The position numbers and the translations under genes are program-made. From assembly GCA_963576565.1 (NCBI GenBank), contig OY755046.1:59871471-59935470 (forward strand): DNA of 64,000 nt, in the 5' to 3' direction. How positions within the stretch are numbered: position 1 is the stretch's first letter; each line of letters begins with the position of its first letter. Below are positions 22,801 to 34,800 of the stretch, piece by piece. This DNA comes from Aspidapion aeneum. Its lineage: Eukaryota > Arthropoda > Insecta > Coleoptera > Brentidae. The notes beneath the pieces were generated by a model. It was not told where the DNA came from and made no database searches. It saw only the letters and a program-made list of their open reading frames with translations.

Positions 22801-25800
22801 TCAAAATTATAAAACTTCTTTACAACCTGTCCTTTCAGTCTGCTCATGAATTGAGTTACGGTAAGTTATATATTATAAAAAAATTTCGACTTAGATTCTG
22901 ATCTTCTGGGGATTGCTTCTGCTTGGTCTTAAACAAACTAACGTGTTAAGAAAATGAGCCAAATCAATTAATATACAGGGTGGTTTAGTAGGTTGATTTG
23001 ATAAAAAGTGTTAAGAGTAAAGTATCTTTGTTTTAAGAGATATCAGAAGAGGTTATTAAGAAAAGTTGTTTAGAATTAAAGGTTACGAGTGATTCTCAAT
23101 TTTCAAAAAAATCAGCTTAAAATCGTCTAAACACAATTTTCATAATCGACTTATAAAATCAGAGTTGGCTAATTTTTCTAAAAATTGAGAATCTGCCGTA
23201 ATTTTTGAATCAAAACAACTCTTTTTAATAATATTTTTTAAAACAAAAGTATTTTACTCTTAACACTTTTTATGAAATCAGCCTACTAAACCACCCTGTA
23301 GGTTAATTGATTTGATAATTTTTTTTAACATCTTAGTTTGAGACTAAGCAGGAGCGATTCCCAGAAAATCACAATCTAAATCGAACATTTTTTGTCATTT
23401 ATACCTAACTGGCACTCAATCCGTGGACACCCTGTTACTATGAGATATTGGCGCTTTAATCTATCAGTTGATCTTTCAAATTTGAAATAACTTTATTTAC
23501 TACTTCTATGTCGGTTTAGAACATTTTTCTACGTCGTCCAACGCCTGTTCTCCACCTCTTTCTATCGTGACAATCATCTTCCGTCAGGTTTTTTTGACTC
23601 ATTGATCTTTGGATTGACTGTTGCTATTCCAGTTTAGGACGCCCTCTTTTTCTGCGCCCTATTGGTTGCCATTCTAGGACCTGCTTTGGTAATCTTTCAT
23701 CGTTCATCCGTTGTACATGGCCGTACCATATCAGTTGTCTTTAAGTGATGTGATCCGTTATGCTTGCCTCGATTCCCATTCTTTCTTTTATGATCTCATT
23801 TCTTATATGATCTGTTCTAGATATTCTTATTGATCTTTTTATTGCATCCATTTCGACACTTTCCATTTTTGCTTTGTATTTTTCTGTTACACGACAAATC
23901 TCTATTCCATACAACAGCGTGCTTTTCACCATTGTTTCATATATGTTAAATTTTACATTCTTTTTTATCTCTCTGCTTCATAAAATACTGTTAAGACAAC
24001 CAATAACCTTTTTTGCTTTTACTGTTTTTTTATTCAGTTATTTACAGTCTGTTTCGGTCTTATCAAATGTGACACCCAAGTATACATACTCATTGCATGG
24101 AGATATTGTTTGTCCATTGTCTAGTTCTAACTCATTTGATTCGTTTCCAATACATAAGTACTGTGTGTTGTCCACGTTCACTGTTGACCCCCACTTTTGG
24201 TATTCTTTCTCATCATATACTCCATGTCTTATTTACTTTTTAATAAAGTACTTAAAGGGTTAATATTGACAGGAACAGCTGGAAATTTATAATGTAAACC
24301 TGTCCAAATACTGCCAATGCCTCGCCTTATTGCAATAAGTCCCTGCTATCAATATTTTTGGTATTATTACAAGATCATTTTACGAACCGATTAACTTTTA
24401 GTTTTAAATTGATTCCAAAGAATAATACAAAAAATTTTTTGTTAGTTTTGAAAAATCAGGGAATATCCTGCCGCCCAAAAAAGGAGATATGGATGTCCGA
24501 CCTGAATTGTCATCAAAAATGATCATTTTGGACTACTTCCTCGCTAACCTAAAGGCTAATTACACTGACAAAGTTGTCATCGTGTCAAATTGGACCCAAA
24601 CCCTAGACTTGTTTGAAAAATTGTGGAGAAGAAGGTACTAAAAAATTAATTTTTTAAATCTCAAATTTTCGAAGAAATATATTTTTGCTATTGACTGTTT
24701 TTTTTTAAATAATTTTTGTTTCAGAGGTTATTCCTATGTAAGACTGGACGGGACAATGAGCATTAAAAAACGAGCAAAAATTGTTGAAAATTTCAATAAA
24801 CCAGAGTCAAGTGACTTTATTTTTATGCTTAGCTCAAAAGCAGGTGAGTACCGATGGTTTTAAAAAATGTATCAGAAAGAGTACTTAAATTTGTTTTTTC
24901 TCTTTTTTTAGAAATAAAAGCAATTTTTTTTCAATTTGCCCCCCCGAGAAATGTTGAAAATAATTTAATATTTTCATAATTTCCAAATAAAATATTCAAT
25001 CAAGTTAGAACTTTAAACTTATTCCTATCTACAAAATACCATACTGCAAGTCGGTGCTTTTCTTTTGTTGATAAACTGTATAGTTTTTAAAATATTAATT
25101 TTCAAAATTTCGCCATTTTGGTCTTATGGAATTCCCTTCTAAAATTGGCTAAATGACTTTTTTTCGAATCTTAATTCAGTGTGTAGTTTTTTCGCATCTC
25201 TATGGCCCCACCATACTGCAACTCGGTGCTTTTGTTGATAAACTGTATAGTTTTTGAAATATTAATTTTCAAAATTTTTGCCATTTTGGTCTTATGGGAT
25301 TCCCTACTCTAAAATTCGCTAAATGTCTTTTTTTCGAATCTTAATTCAGTGTGTAGTTTTTTCGCATCTCTAGGGCCCCATCATACTGCAACTCGGTGCT
25401 TTTGTTGATAAACTGTATAGTTTCTGAAATATGAATTTTCAAAATTTCGCCATTTTGGTCTTATGGGATTCCCTACCCTAAAATTCGCTAAATTACGTTT
25501 TTTCGAATCTTAATTCAGTGTGTAGTTTTTTTGCATCTCTATGGCCCTACCATACTGCAACTCGGTGCTTTTGTTGATAAACTATATAGTTTTTTAAATA
25601 TGAATTTTCAAAGTTTGGCCATTTTTGTCTTATGGGGATTCCCTACCCTAAAATTCGCTGAATGACGTTTTTCCGAATCTTAACTCAGGGTGTGGTCTTT
25701 CCGCATCTCTATGGCCCCACCATACTGCAACTCGGTGCTTTTGTTGATAAACTGTATAGGTTTTTAAATATGAATTTTCAAAGTTTGGCCATTTTTGTCT

Positions 25801-28800
25801 TATGGGATTCCCTACCCTTAAATTCGCTAAATTACGTTTTTCCGAATCTTAACTCAGCGTGTGGTTTTTTTCGCATCTCTATGGCCCGACCATACTGCAA
25901 CTCGGTGCTTTTGTTGATAAACTGTATAGTTTTTTAAATATGAATTTTCAAAGTTTGGCCATTTTTGTCTTATGGGATTCCCTACCCTAAAATTCGCTAA
26001 ATGACGTTTTTCCGAATCTTAACTCAGGGTGTGGTTTTTTCGCATCTCTATGGCCCCACCATACTGCAACTCGGTGCTTTTGTTGATAAACTGTATAGTT
26101 TTTTAAATATAAATTTTCAAAATTTGGCTATTTTTGTCTTATGGGATTCCCTATCCTAAAATTCGCTAAATGACGTTTTTCCGAATCTTAACTCAGGGTG
26201 TGGTTTTTTCGCATCTCTATGGCCCCATCATACTGCAACTCGGTGCTTTTGTTGATAAACTGTATAGTTTTTTAAATATGAATTTTCAAAATTTGGCCAT
26301 TTTTGTCTTATGGGATTCCCTACCCTAAAATTCGCTAAATGACGTTTTTCAGAATCTTAACTCAGGGTGTGGTTTTTTCTCATCTCTATGGCCCCACCAT
26401 ACTGCAACTCGGTGCTTTTGTTGATAAACTGTATAGTTTTTTAAATATGAATTTTCAAAGTTTGGCAATCTTTGTCTTATGGGATTCCCTACCCTAAAAT
26501 TCGCTAAATGACGTTTTTCCTAATCTTAACTCAGGGTGTGGTTTTTTCTCATCTCTATGGCCCCATTATACTGCAACTCGGTGCTTTTGTTGATAAACTG
26601 TATAGTTTTTTAAATATGAATTTTCAAAGTTTGGCAATCTTTGTCTTATGGGATTCCCTACCCTAAAATTCGCTAAATGACGTTTTTCCGAATCTTAACT
26701 CAGGGTGTGGTTTTTTCTCATCTCTATGGCCCCACCATACTGCAACTCGGTGCTTTTGTTGATAAACTGTATAGTTTTTTAAATATGAATTTTCAAAGTT
26801 TGGCCATTTTTGTCTTATGGGATTCCCTACCCTAAAATTCGCTAAATGACGTTTTTCCGAATCTTAACTCAGGGTGTGGTTTTTTCGCATCTCTATGGCC
26901 CCACCATACTGCAACTCGGTGCTTTTGTTAATAAACTGTATAGTTTTTTAAATATGAATTTTCAAAGTTTGGCAATCTTTGTCTTATGGGATTCCCTACA
27001 CTAAAATTCGCTAAATGACGTTTTTCCGAATCTTAACTCAGGGTGTGGTTTTTTCGCATCTCTATGGCCCCACCTTACTGCAACTCGATGCTTTTGTTGA
27101 TAAACTGTATAGTTTTTTAAATATGAATTTTCAAAGTTTGGCCATTTTTGTCTTATGGGAATTATGGTAGTTAAGCCAAAATAATTTATTTTGAGCAAAA
27201 ATAAAGAAAGTTTATTTTCATGATCCCAATAGCCTTTCATACCTACGGTATCCCCAACCTTCAAAACCCCTAGATGTTCCCAAAAATCATTTTCAAAAAT
27301 ACTCAAGAAATTTTAATATTTGTACAGAAAAACATTTACTCAAAAAGAAATTATTGTAAATTTTGACAGGTGGCTGCGGCTTGAACCTAATTGGTGCCAA
27401 TCGTCTGATCATGTATGATCCAGACTGGAACCCAGCCAATGACGACCAAGCAATGGCGCGTGTTTGGCGAGACGGGCAACAAAAACCATGCTATATCTAC
27501 CGCTTTTTAACTGTAAGTGTATTTTGTACTTCTGCTGTCGTTTTTTTTTTAATTAAAGAAAAAATACTCTTTGAAAGTTGTAGATAATCATTTAAGTAGA
27601 AACAACATTTCGGACTTCCATTGTAGTTCTTAATTTTAAACAGGACATTTCGGTTGGTAAGTATCTCTAACCGTTTTCAAGTGTACTACTACTACTTATA
27701 CTACTTTGTGTGCGGTCAGGTGTGACAGCCCGCCCCCTTTTTTTATCCTTGACGATTGTTTTCCATAAGGATCCTTTTCCATATGTTTGGTATTTTCGTG
27801 CTTGTAAACCATAAAACAGTTAAAAACATTATTTCAGAACACTGGAAACAGTAATAATTAAAAGCTTTAAAATTAATAAACTCCAAAAGAAAAGACTAAA
27901 ATAATTATGAATAATAAAGTTAACAGTTTTATACAAAGTTAAAATAATTGATAAATTTCCCCAGTTGAAATAAAACCCCCCTTAAGAAGTGTGAACTAAA
28001 GAATTGAAACGAACCAAGCCAAGCCCAACTAAAGAATGTTTTCCGTCATGACTTTCGAAAGTTTCAGTCACCCTGCTCTCTAGGCGTTCTTAGCTTGCCG
28101 CTGGCTGATTGGTCTAAAATCTAAGCTTTCTTTAACGGCTTTCTTGTCCAGGACAAGCCACCCTGCTCTACAGACATTCTTGGCTTGCCGTTGCCGTGGT
28201 TTGAAACTTAAGTTCTCTCGCCTTGGCGAGAAGGACAAACAGACAAAATACCATCGCAATTCAAAGATGCGTGGACTCAGAAAATCGATAAAGTTAAAAT
28301 CGTACAGTGTGTTTTTTAAAAATTGAAAATAGTTTAGCAAATTTGTTTCCAGTTACAGAATATAAATTATTTTGATGTTAGTGGCTCAAAGGACATATTA
28401 GCCGAATACAACTTTTATAAAAATACAGAGGACCTGAAAACATGCCAAAAAACAAGTCGCCGGTGTTGCCATAAATTTTACTTAACCTTAACCTAGTCTT
28501 GCATATAATTAATGCTTGTTGATGTCAAAAACAATATTTAATTAAAAATATTTAAAAACTTATAAATGGCAAAAATACCATTTATATTCAAATCCCGTTT
28601 TGTTACACCTGGTTAACTAAAAGCTTATTTATTCTGAATTATAATCTTCAGGTGAATTATGGACTGTTTGTTTTATAATAGGCTGGCACTATAGAAGAGA
28701 AGATTTTCCAGAGACAGGCTCACAAAAAAGCTCTCAGTTCGACCATAGTCGATATGAATGAAGAAACTGCACGTCACTTTAGCGTGGCTGAGCTAAGAGA

Positions 28801-31800
28801 TCTGTTCAGGTTAGTCAACCAGACATTTCATTTGACATTCTCATAGGAAGGAGGGGGATATAGTGGCCCATTTCTATTATGCTCGAGAAAATTGGGCAAC
28901 ATAAATAATTCTTGGCCTGTTATAAAAAGTAGACATTTTAAAACAATTATCCTTTATCTTTGGCCTAAGAATACTGGAGGGATTTGTTTCTCCGCTCCAC
29001 TCTGGTGAACATAGGTGCGCTGGTTCGGGGTGAAATAATTAAAATGATTTGTGGATATCTGGTGTATAATAATGCACTGTAAATTTTACATTAAACACAT
29101 TTAAACCCACTAAAAGTAACAACATCTTCTGAATACTTATACTTAATAAAAAAAGAGAGCGGGTTGAAAAAACAATATTTTTCGAACCGATAGAGCGAAC
29201 AAAAGTGAAAGTAAAATGCGGAGCCGAGAGACATACGGACGCATTGAGAGTTCTCTTACAACTCCCTGGTCGATGGCAACGACCTATCTTTTTCGCATTT
29301 CTACCCTTCTAACAGGCTACGACCTGAACTACGCAGGTACCCTTTTTTCTAATTATAATATTTGAAAGTTTGAGGCCATAGATTTCTTAAAATGTAAAGA
29401 GAAATCTGAACAAATACTGGATGGAATTATTAGTAACACTTGGACTGGGATGGCTCCGAGAGGCTTAATTTAATCTATTATCAAACAAGTTTCATGGCTA
29501 ATCGGGCAAAAAGGAGTTTTTTGTTTCCCTTTCACTCGACCAGCAGTGTTCTGAGGAGTCCCATAAGGACGAAACGGTTAACTGTCAACACTTATTAGGT
29601 GTCCATTAGATCTTGGACCCCCGTGAGGTTAAGCTTTCAAGCTACCCACGGAAAAATATAAGGGAAACAAAAAACTCCTTTTTGCCCGATTAGCCATGAA
29701 ACTTGTTTGATTTTTAAATTCACGGGTGCGAAATTTCACGTTTGTTAGTATTATTTGGCTTAAAAATTCCGTTGATTGACGCTCACTGTCTTGATGACGG
29801 GTAAAAATGCAAAATGCGTTGATCCGGCCTGAAAAGACAAAGAGCTGTCGTAGGTCACGGACTATAGTTGTTTTCTTTTATTTGCATTCGATCTTTTCAT
29901 TGATCGATATTGTATAGCAGTGTTTTTCCCTGCTTTTGGTTTTTTGTTTCTCTCGTATCTCGGTAGAAGGCGCCTCTTGCTATAGTTCGCTCACTAATTA
30001 CATTTAATTAGAGACAAAACCCTCTGATTAACTTCGCAAGATTTGTCACTTGACCAGCAGTGTTCTGAGGAGTCCCATAAGGACGAAACGGTTAACTGTC
30101 AACACTTATTAGGTGTCCATTAGATCTTGGACCCCCGTGAGGTTAAGCTTTCAAGCTACCCACGGAAAAATATAAGGGAAAAAAAAACTCCTTTTTGCCC
30201 GATTAGCCATGAAACTTGTTTGATTTTTAAATTCACGGGTACGAAATTTCACGTTTGTTAATCTATTATAACCTATAAATTTATAAAATTTACTATTTAA
30301 AAAAAAATAACTGCACGTTTTGAGTGTCCTTTGTCAATTTTTTTTAACCAAAAATTTTTAAAAAATTTACTACTATTATGTTGGTTGAGAACGTTTTTTT
30401 ACGTTGTCCGAGGCCTTCCAGTTTAGGACGCCGTCTTTTTCTGCGCCCTATTGGTTGCCATTCTAGGACCTGCTTTGGTAATCTTTCGTTGTTCATCCGT
30501 TGTACATGGCCGTACTATATCAGTGGTTTTTTAGTGATTTCATCCGTTATGCTTCCCTCGATTCCATTCTTTCTTTTATGTTCTCATTTCTTATATGACC
30601 TGTTCCCGATATTTTCGTTGATCTTCTTATTGCATCCATTTCGACACTTTCCATTGTTGTTTTGTATTTTTTTGTTACGCGACAAGTCTCTATTCCATAT
30701 AACAGCGTGCTTTTCACTAGTGTTTCATATATGTTTATAATTCGTAATGTTTACATTCTTTTTTATCTCTCTGCTCCATAAAATAGTTCCAGTTCTTTAC
30801 AGTCTGTCTTATCAAAAGTAACACCCAATTGTACAGCGTGTCACATTTTCGATGGGATTAAATGGGAAACTCGGTTATTATTAAAGATATCGATTTTCTG
30901 ATTGCACTTTACCGTGCTCTTTTTTGGAGCCCTTAAAAATGGTGTAATCAGATTTTTGCTATACCCCGTGGTTTCGCTAATACAGGGAGTTTTTGAAAAA
31001 ATTGCATTTTAATTAATTCCTTGTATCTCGCTTATTTTGCAAGATATTTTTATTCTGTAAAAACCTTTCTATGGCAACTTTTTTAGAGCAAAATAATGAC
31101 GTTGTCAATTTTTAAAAATATTGTTTAGTTTTTGAGATATGGTATTTATCATAAAAAAATTAAATACGGACCTGGATTTTTTTTATTACTACTTTGATTA
31201 GTTCCATGCTATTATGACCTTAAAATGATAAAACTTTAATATTTTTTTGATTTAAGGTTAAAAAAAGCTATTTAATATTTGAAAAAAAAATTATAGTCCG
31301 AACCTGGAAATTTCCAACGTAATTATAAATTAAAAATTGCAACACACTAGTTGAACGATTTTTAGTTTATCTGTTTTGAAATGATAATTAAAAGATTTAT
31401 AAATAAAGTAAAAAACGTTAAAAAGTTACAAAAATAATATCATACTAATTATTTGATAACCAAACAGCAGGTCGTGAAATTTACAAAACAAAAGCGTGGA
31501 ATTGACATTGTCATTTTACTTGTCATTTTTGTAAATGGCTTACATTATTTTAAACTGGCTAGAAATCGACCATATCCAGATTTTGAAAAATGTGATATGT
31601 TTGACTGCTTCATTCAAGCAACAAAATCCCAATATTTAAATGGCAGAAATATTTTTATGCAAAATGCGTTAAGAAAAATTACTCAAAAATGCCAACAATG
31701 TCTTACACATAATGGTAATCAGAAAGATTAGTTATTTTTTATAATTTGTTTTTTTTGTATTTTTCGTAGACTTTGTTTCAAATAAATCTGTACATTAACG

Positions 31801-34800
31801 TAAAACCATTTTAATATGCTAAGTATCAAAACAGTTAAACTAAAAATTGTTTAACTAGCAATTTTTAGTTTATATTTATGTTGGAAATATCCAGGTTCGG
31901 ACAATTTTTTTTTTAATATTAAATATTTTTTTTTTACCTTAAAACAAAAATTTTTGAAATTTTTATTATTTTATGATAATACTAGCATGAAACCAATCAA
32001 AAAAGTAATAAAAAAAATCCAGGTCCGTATTTAATTTTTTTATGATAAATACCATATCTCAAAAACTAAAGAATATTTTAAAAAATTGACGTCATTATTT
32101 TCTTCTAAAAAAGTTGCCATAAAAATGTTTTTACAGAATAAAAGTATCTCGCAAAATAAGCGAGATACAAGGGTTTATTAAAAATACAATTTTTTCAAAA
32201 ACTCCCTGTATTAGCGAAACTACGGGGTATAGCAAAAATCTGATTACGCCATTTTTAAGGGCTCAAAAAAAGAGCACGGTAAGGTGCAATCAGAAAATCA
32301 ATATCTTTAATAATAACCGAGTTTCCCATTTAATCCCATCGAAAATGGGACACGCTGTACATACTCATTGAATGGATATTCTTCCATTAACTTTTTCATC
32401 AAATACTCCATGTCTTCTTTATCATTAGCTACAATTACTTTATTATAATTCGGAATTCTTTTGAAAGTCGATTTCCAATTTTAATTTCAGGTTTTGACCC
32501 CTATAATTCTTTTGTCGATTTTATGGTTAAATTATTGATATTAGTTTGCTCTTACACTGTCCATAATTTTTCTACTGGAACAGTATCATATGCTTTTTGT
32601 AGGTCCACAAAGGTAACATGAGTCTCTATATTTTTGGCACTCCTTTTCTTAATTACTTGTTTAAGAAAAAACATTATCACTACAAAATCTGCCTACAAAT
32701 ATATACCGTGTGTAATATTAAACTTAATCCACTCTTTGTTTTTTTCTATAGATTAGAGAACACAGAATCAGACACCCACGCAAAATTAAAATGCAATCGT
32801 TGCTTAAACAAGATCCCAATCAAAGCGCCCCCAGACAACGCGGACTGCACTTCTGATCTGTCACTTTGGTACCACGCTTGGGATAAGAAAGGATTGGCAG
32901 ATATGGTAAGCATTAGCACGGATCACCTAACAAACAGATAGGGAACTCAGGTGGTGGGGGGTGCTACGCGCATCTTTCACGCAGCCTGCCATTTTGGGGT
33001 CAACCACTCCAGAGGCGCATTCTGTATTTCAATAATTTTTAAACTTTTAGTACTTGTTGCGCATTAGTGGTGTGTCGATGTGAATTTTGTCTTTGATATT
33101 TGTGATTTTTTATATATAATAATTAAATGTGCTAGGAGATGCGTCTGTAAATGATTTAAGTACAAAGTAAAAACAATTAGCCGCGAGATTTTTGTTTCGT
33201 GATATTATCACTGTTTTATTTAGCTTCACTCGATTTCTTCAAACTTTCCAACTAGGTCTTTGGTGGTAACTATACAATTTAGCATTTTTTTTAATTGGAA
33301 AAAGATAAATAAAATGGCGGATGCAAAACGGCGGTTTTTGCCATTTATGAATCGATATGCATCAAACTCGGAACTTTTACATCTTTCAGGTCGCTGGTTA
33401 TTATTTTTAACTTAAACTAAAAAAAAATTAAATGGCGGATCCAAAACGGCGGACTTTATTATTTTCACACCGAATTCCCTCAAACTTGAAACATCGCGGC
33501 GCTTAAGGTAATTCAATAGAATTGTTGACTTAAATTTAAAAACAAGAAAATGGAGGCTCCAAAATGGCGGATTTTTTCATTTCTGAACCGACATGCATCA
33601 AACTCGGAACTTCGAGATCTTTCAGGTCGTTGATTATGATTTTTAACTTAAACTTTTAAAAAATCACATTGGCGGACCCAAAATGGCGCACTTTAATATT
33701 TTCACACCGATTTGCATCAAACTTGAAACATCGCGGCGCTTAAGGTAATTCAATAGAATTTTTGACCCAAATTTAAAAACAAGAAAATGGAGGCTCCAAA
33801 ATGGCGGTTTTTGCTATTTGTGAATCGATATGCATCAAACTAGGAACTTTCAGATCTTTTAGGTCGCTGATTATTATTTTACAAAACTATTTAAGGTTTT
33901 TATTGTTTCTGGCAGTAAAAATATTTTTTCGTAAACACTATCTGAAACATTCATATTTTAGAAATAAAATTTCGGACTTCCATTGTCTTTATTTATTTTA
34001 AAACACGACGTTTCGGTTAGTAAGTATCTCTAACCGTTATCAAGTGTAAACTAAACTTTTAGTTTAGGACTAAAATAAATTTACGATAAAATATGAATCT
34101 TTGTTTGAAACTCGTAGACAATGATTGTGTAGAAATAAACTTTTAGTTTAGTTTACACTTGATAACGGTTAGAGATACTTACTAACCGAAACGTCGTGTT
34201 TTAAAATAAATAAAGACAATGGAAGTCCGAAATTTTATTTCTACACAATCATTGTCTACGAGTTTCAAACAAAGATTCATATTTTATCGTAAATTTATTT
34301 TAGTCCGGCCCTGAGCTTGACTCCCAATGCTCAGCCATCGTTGAATTCAGCGAGATCAAAGACCGCCAGCCGGCTTATATATCTGTTTGTTAGGTGATCC
34401 GTGGCATTGGCCTGTGTGACGTCATAAATTCAAGATGGCGGCTTTTACCATGTTTTTTCACAAACTTTTGCTTTTAACTTTTGGCACAAAAAAATCCTAT
34501 CGATATAAAGTCGATTTCTTTACCAAAATAATTTCTACTCCCTTGCAAACAAAAAACGTATTTACAGTTTTTCTGTAAAACTAATTTAGTCAAAGTTATA
34601 AGCCAAAGTTTGTAAAAAAATAGAAAATGCCGCCATTTTCGATTTATGACGTCATATAGTTTTTCCTACTCAAATATGACCCACCCAGTGACTTAACATT
34701 GAGTGATCCATCACCAATCGATTGAGGGCAGTCTTCAACTTTCTTGCTCAATATTGAATTTTTATAATTTTTTAAGATTTAAAAAAATAACAATATCTTT

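Larger units (their letters stand above)
29479..30262 (+). mobile_element. Tandem hammerhead-bearing retroelement, copies B and C (intron 12)
   Basis: A ribozyme-plus-tail block (29528-29748) is followed by a ~295-bp spacer matching copy A's 5' part and then a second, almost identical ribozyme-plus-tail block (30043-30262). The repeat distance is 514 bp. Upstream, 29479-29527 is an inverted copy of the tail at 29664-29712. Tandem pseudo-LTRs with an inverted terminal piece are a known feature of Penelope-like elements, so that class, or a derived retrozyme, is the best guess. No protein-coding core is left. Confidence 0.7.
30378..32700 (-). pseudogene. LINE family 1 fragment split by a TA transposon, antisense in intron 12
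   Basis: The - strand LINE tail (3' end 30378, GRRKR coding near 30430) runs to 30833 and resumes at 32358 with the segment coding for the RT region, reaching about 32700. The empty-site sequence is visible in the intact family member at 44740 (AGTATACATACTC). An internal deletion removes part of the GRPKLEW tail. It ends ~50 bp before RAD54 exon 13. Confidence 0.85.
32917..34403. mobile_element. 1.49-kb TIR element inserted 11 bp past the RAD54 exon 13 donor
   Basis: Ends CACGGATCACCTAACAAACA (32917) and inverse (to 34403), ~24 bp of inverted repeat. Flanks GCATTAG (32910-32916) and GCATTGG (34404-34410) form a 7-bp target duplication with one mismatch. Donor GTAAGC at 32906 is untouched. 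The interior is a 239-bp tandem repeat plus a double palindrome; no transposase. Confidence 0.82.

Noticed and set aside
25662..25937. 91-codon frame in the satellite
   Set aside because: Open by chance through a repeat; each unit encodes the same text with frame-breaking differences elsewhere.
25036..27160. CRISPR-like array
   Set aside because: Units are fully homologous over ~169 bp with no unique spacers. It is a satellite in a eukaryotic intron.
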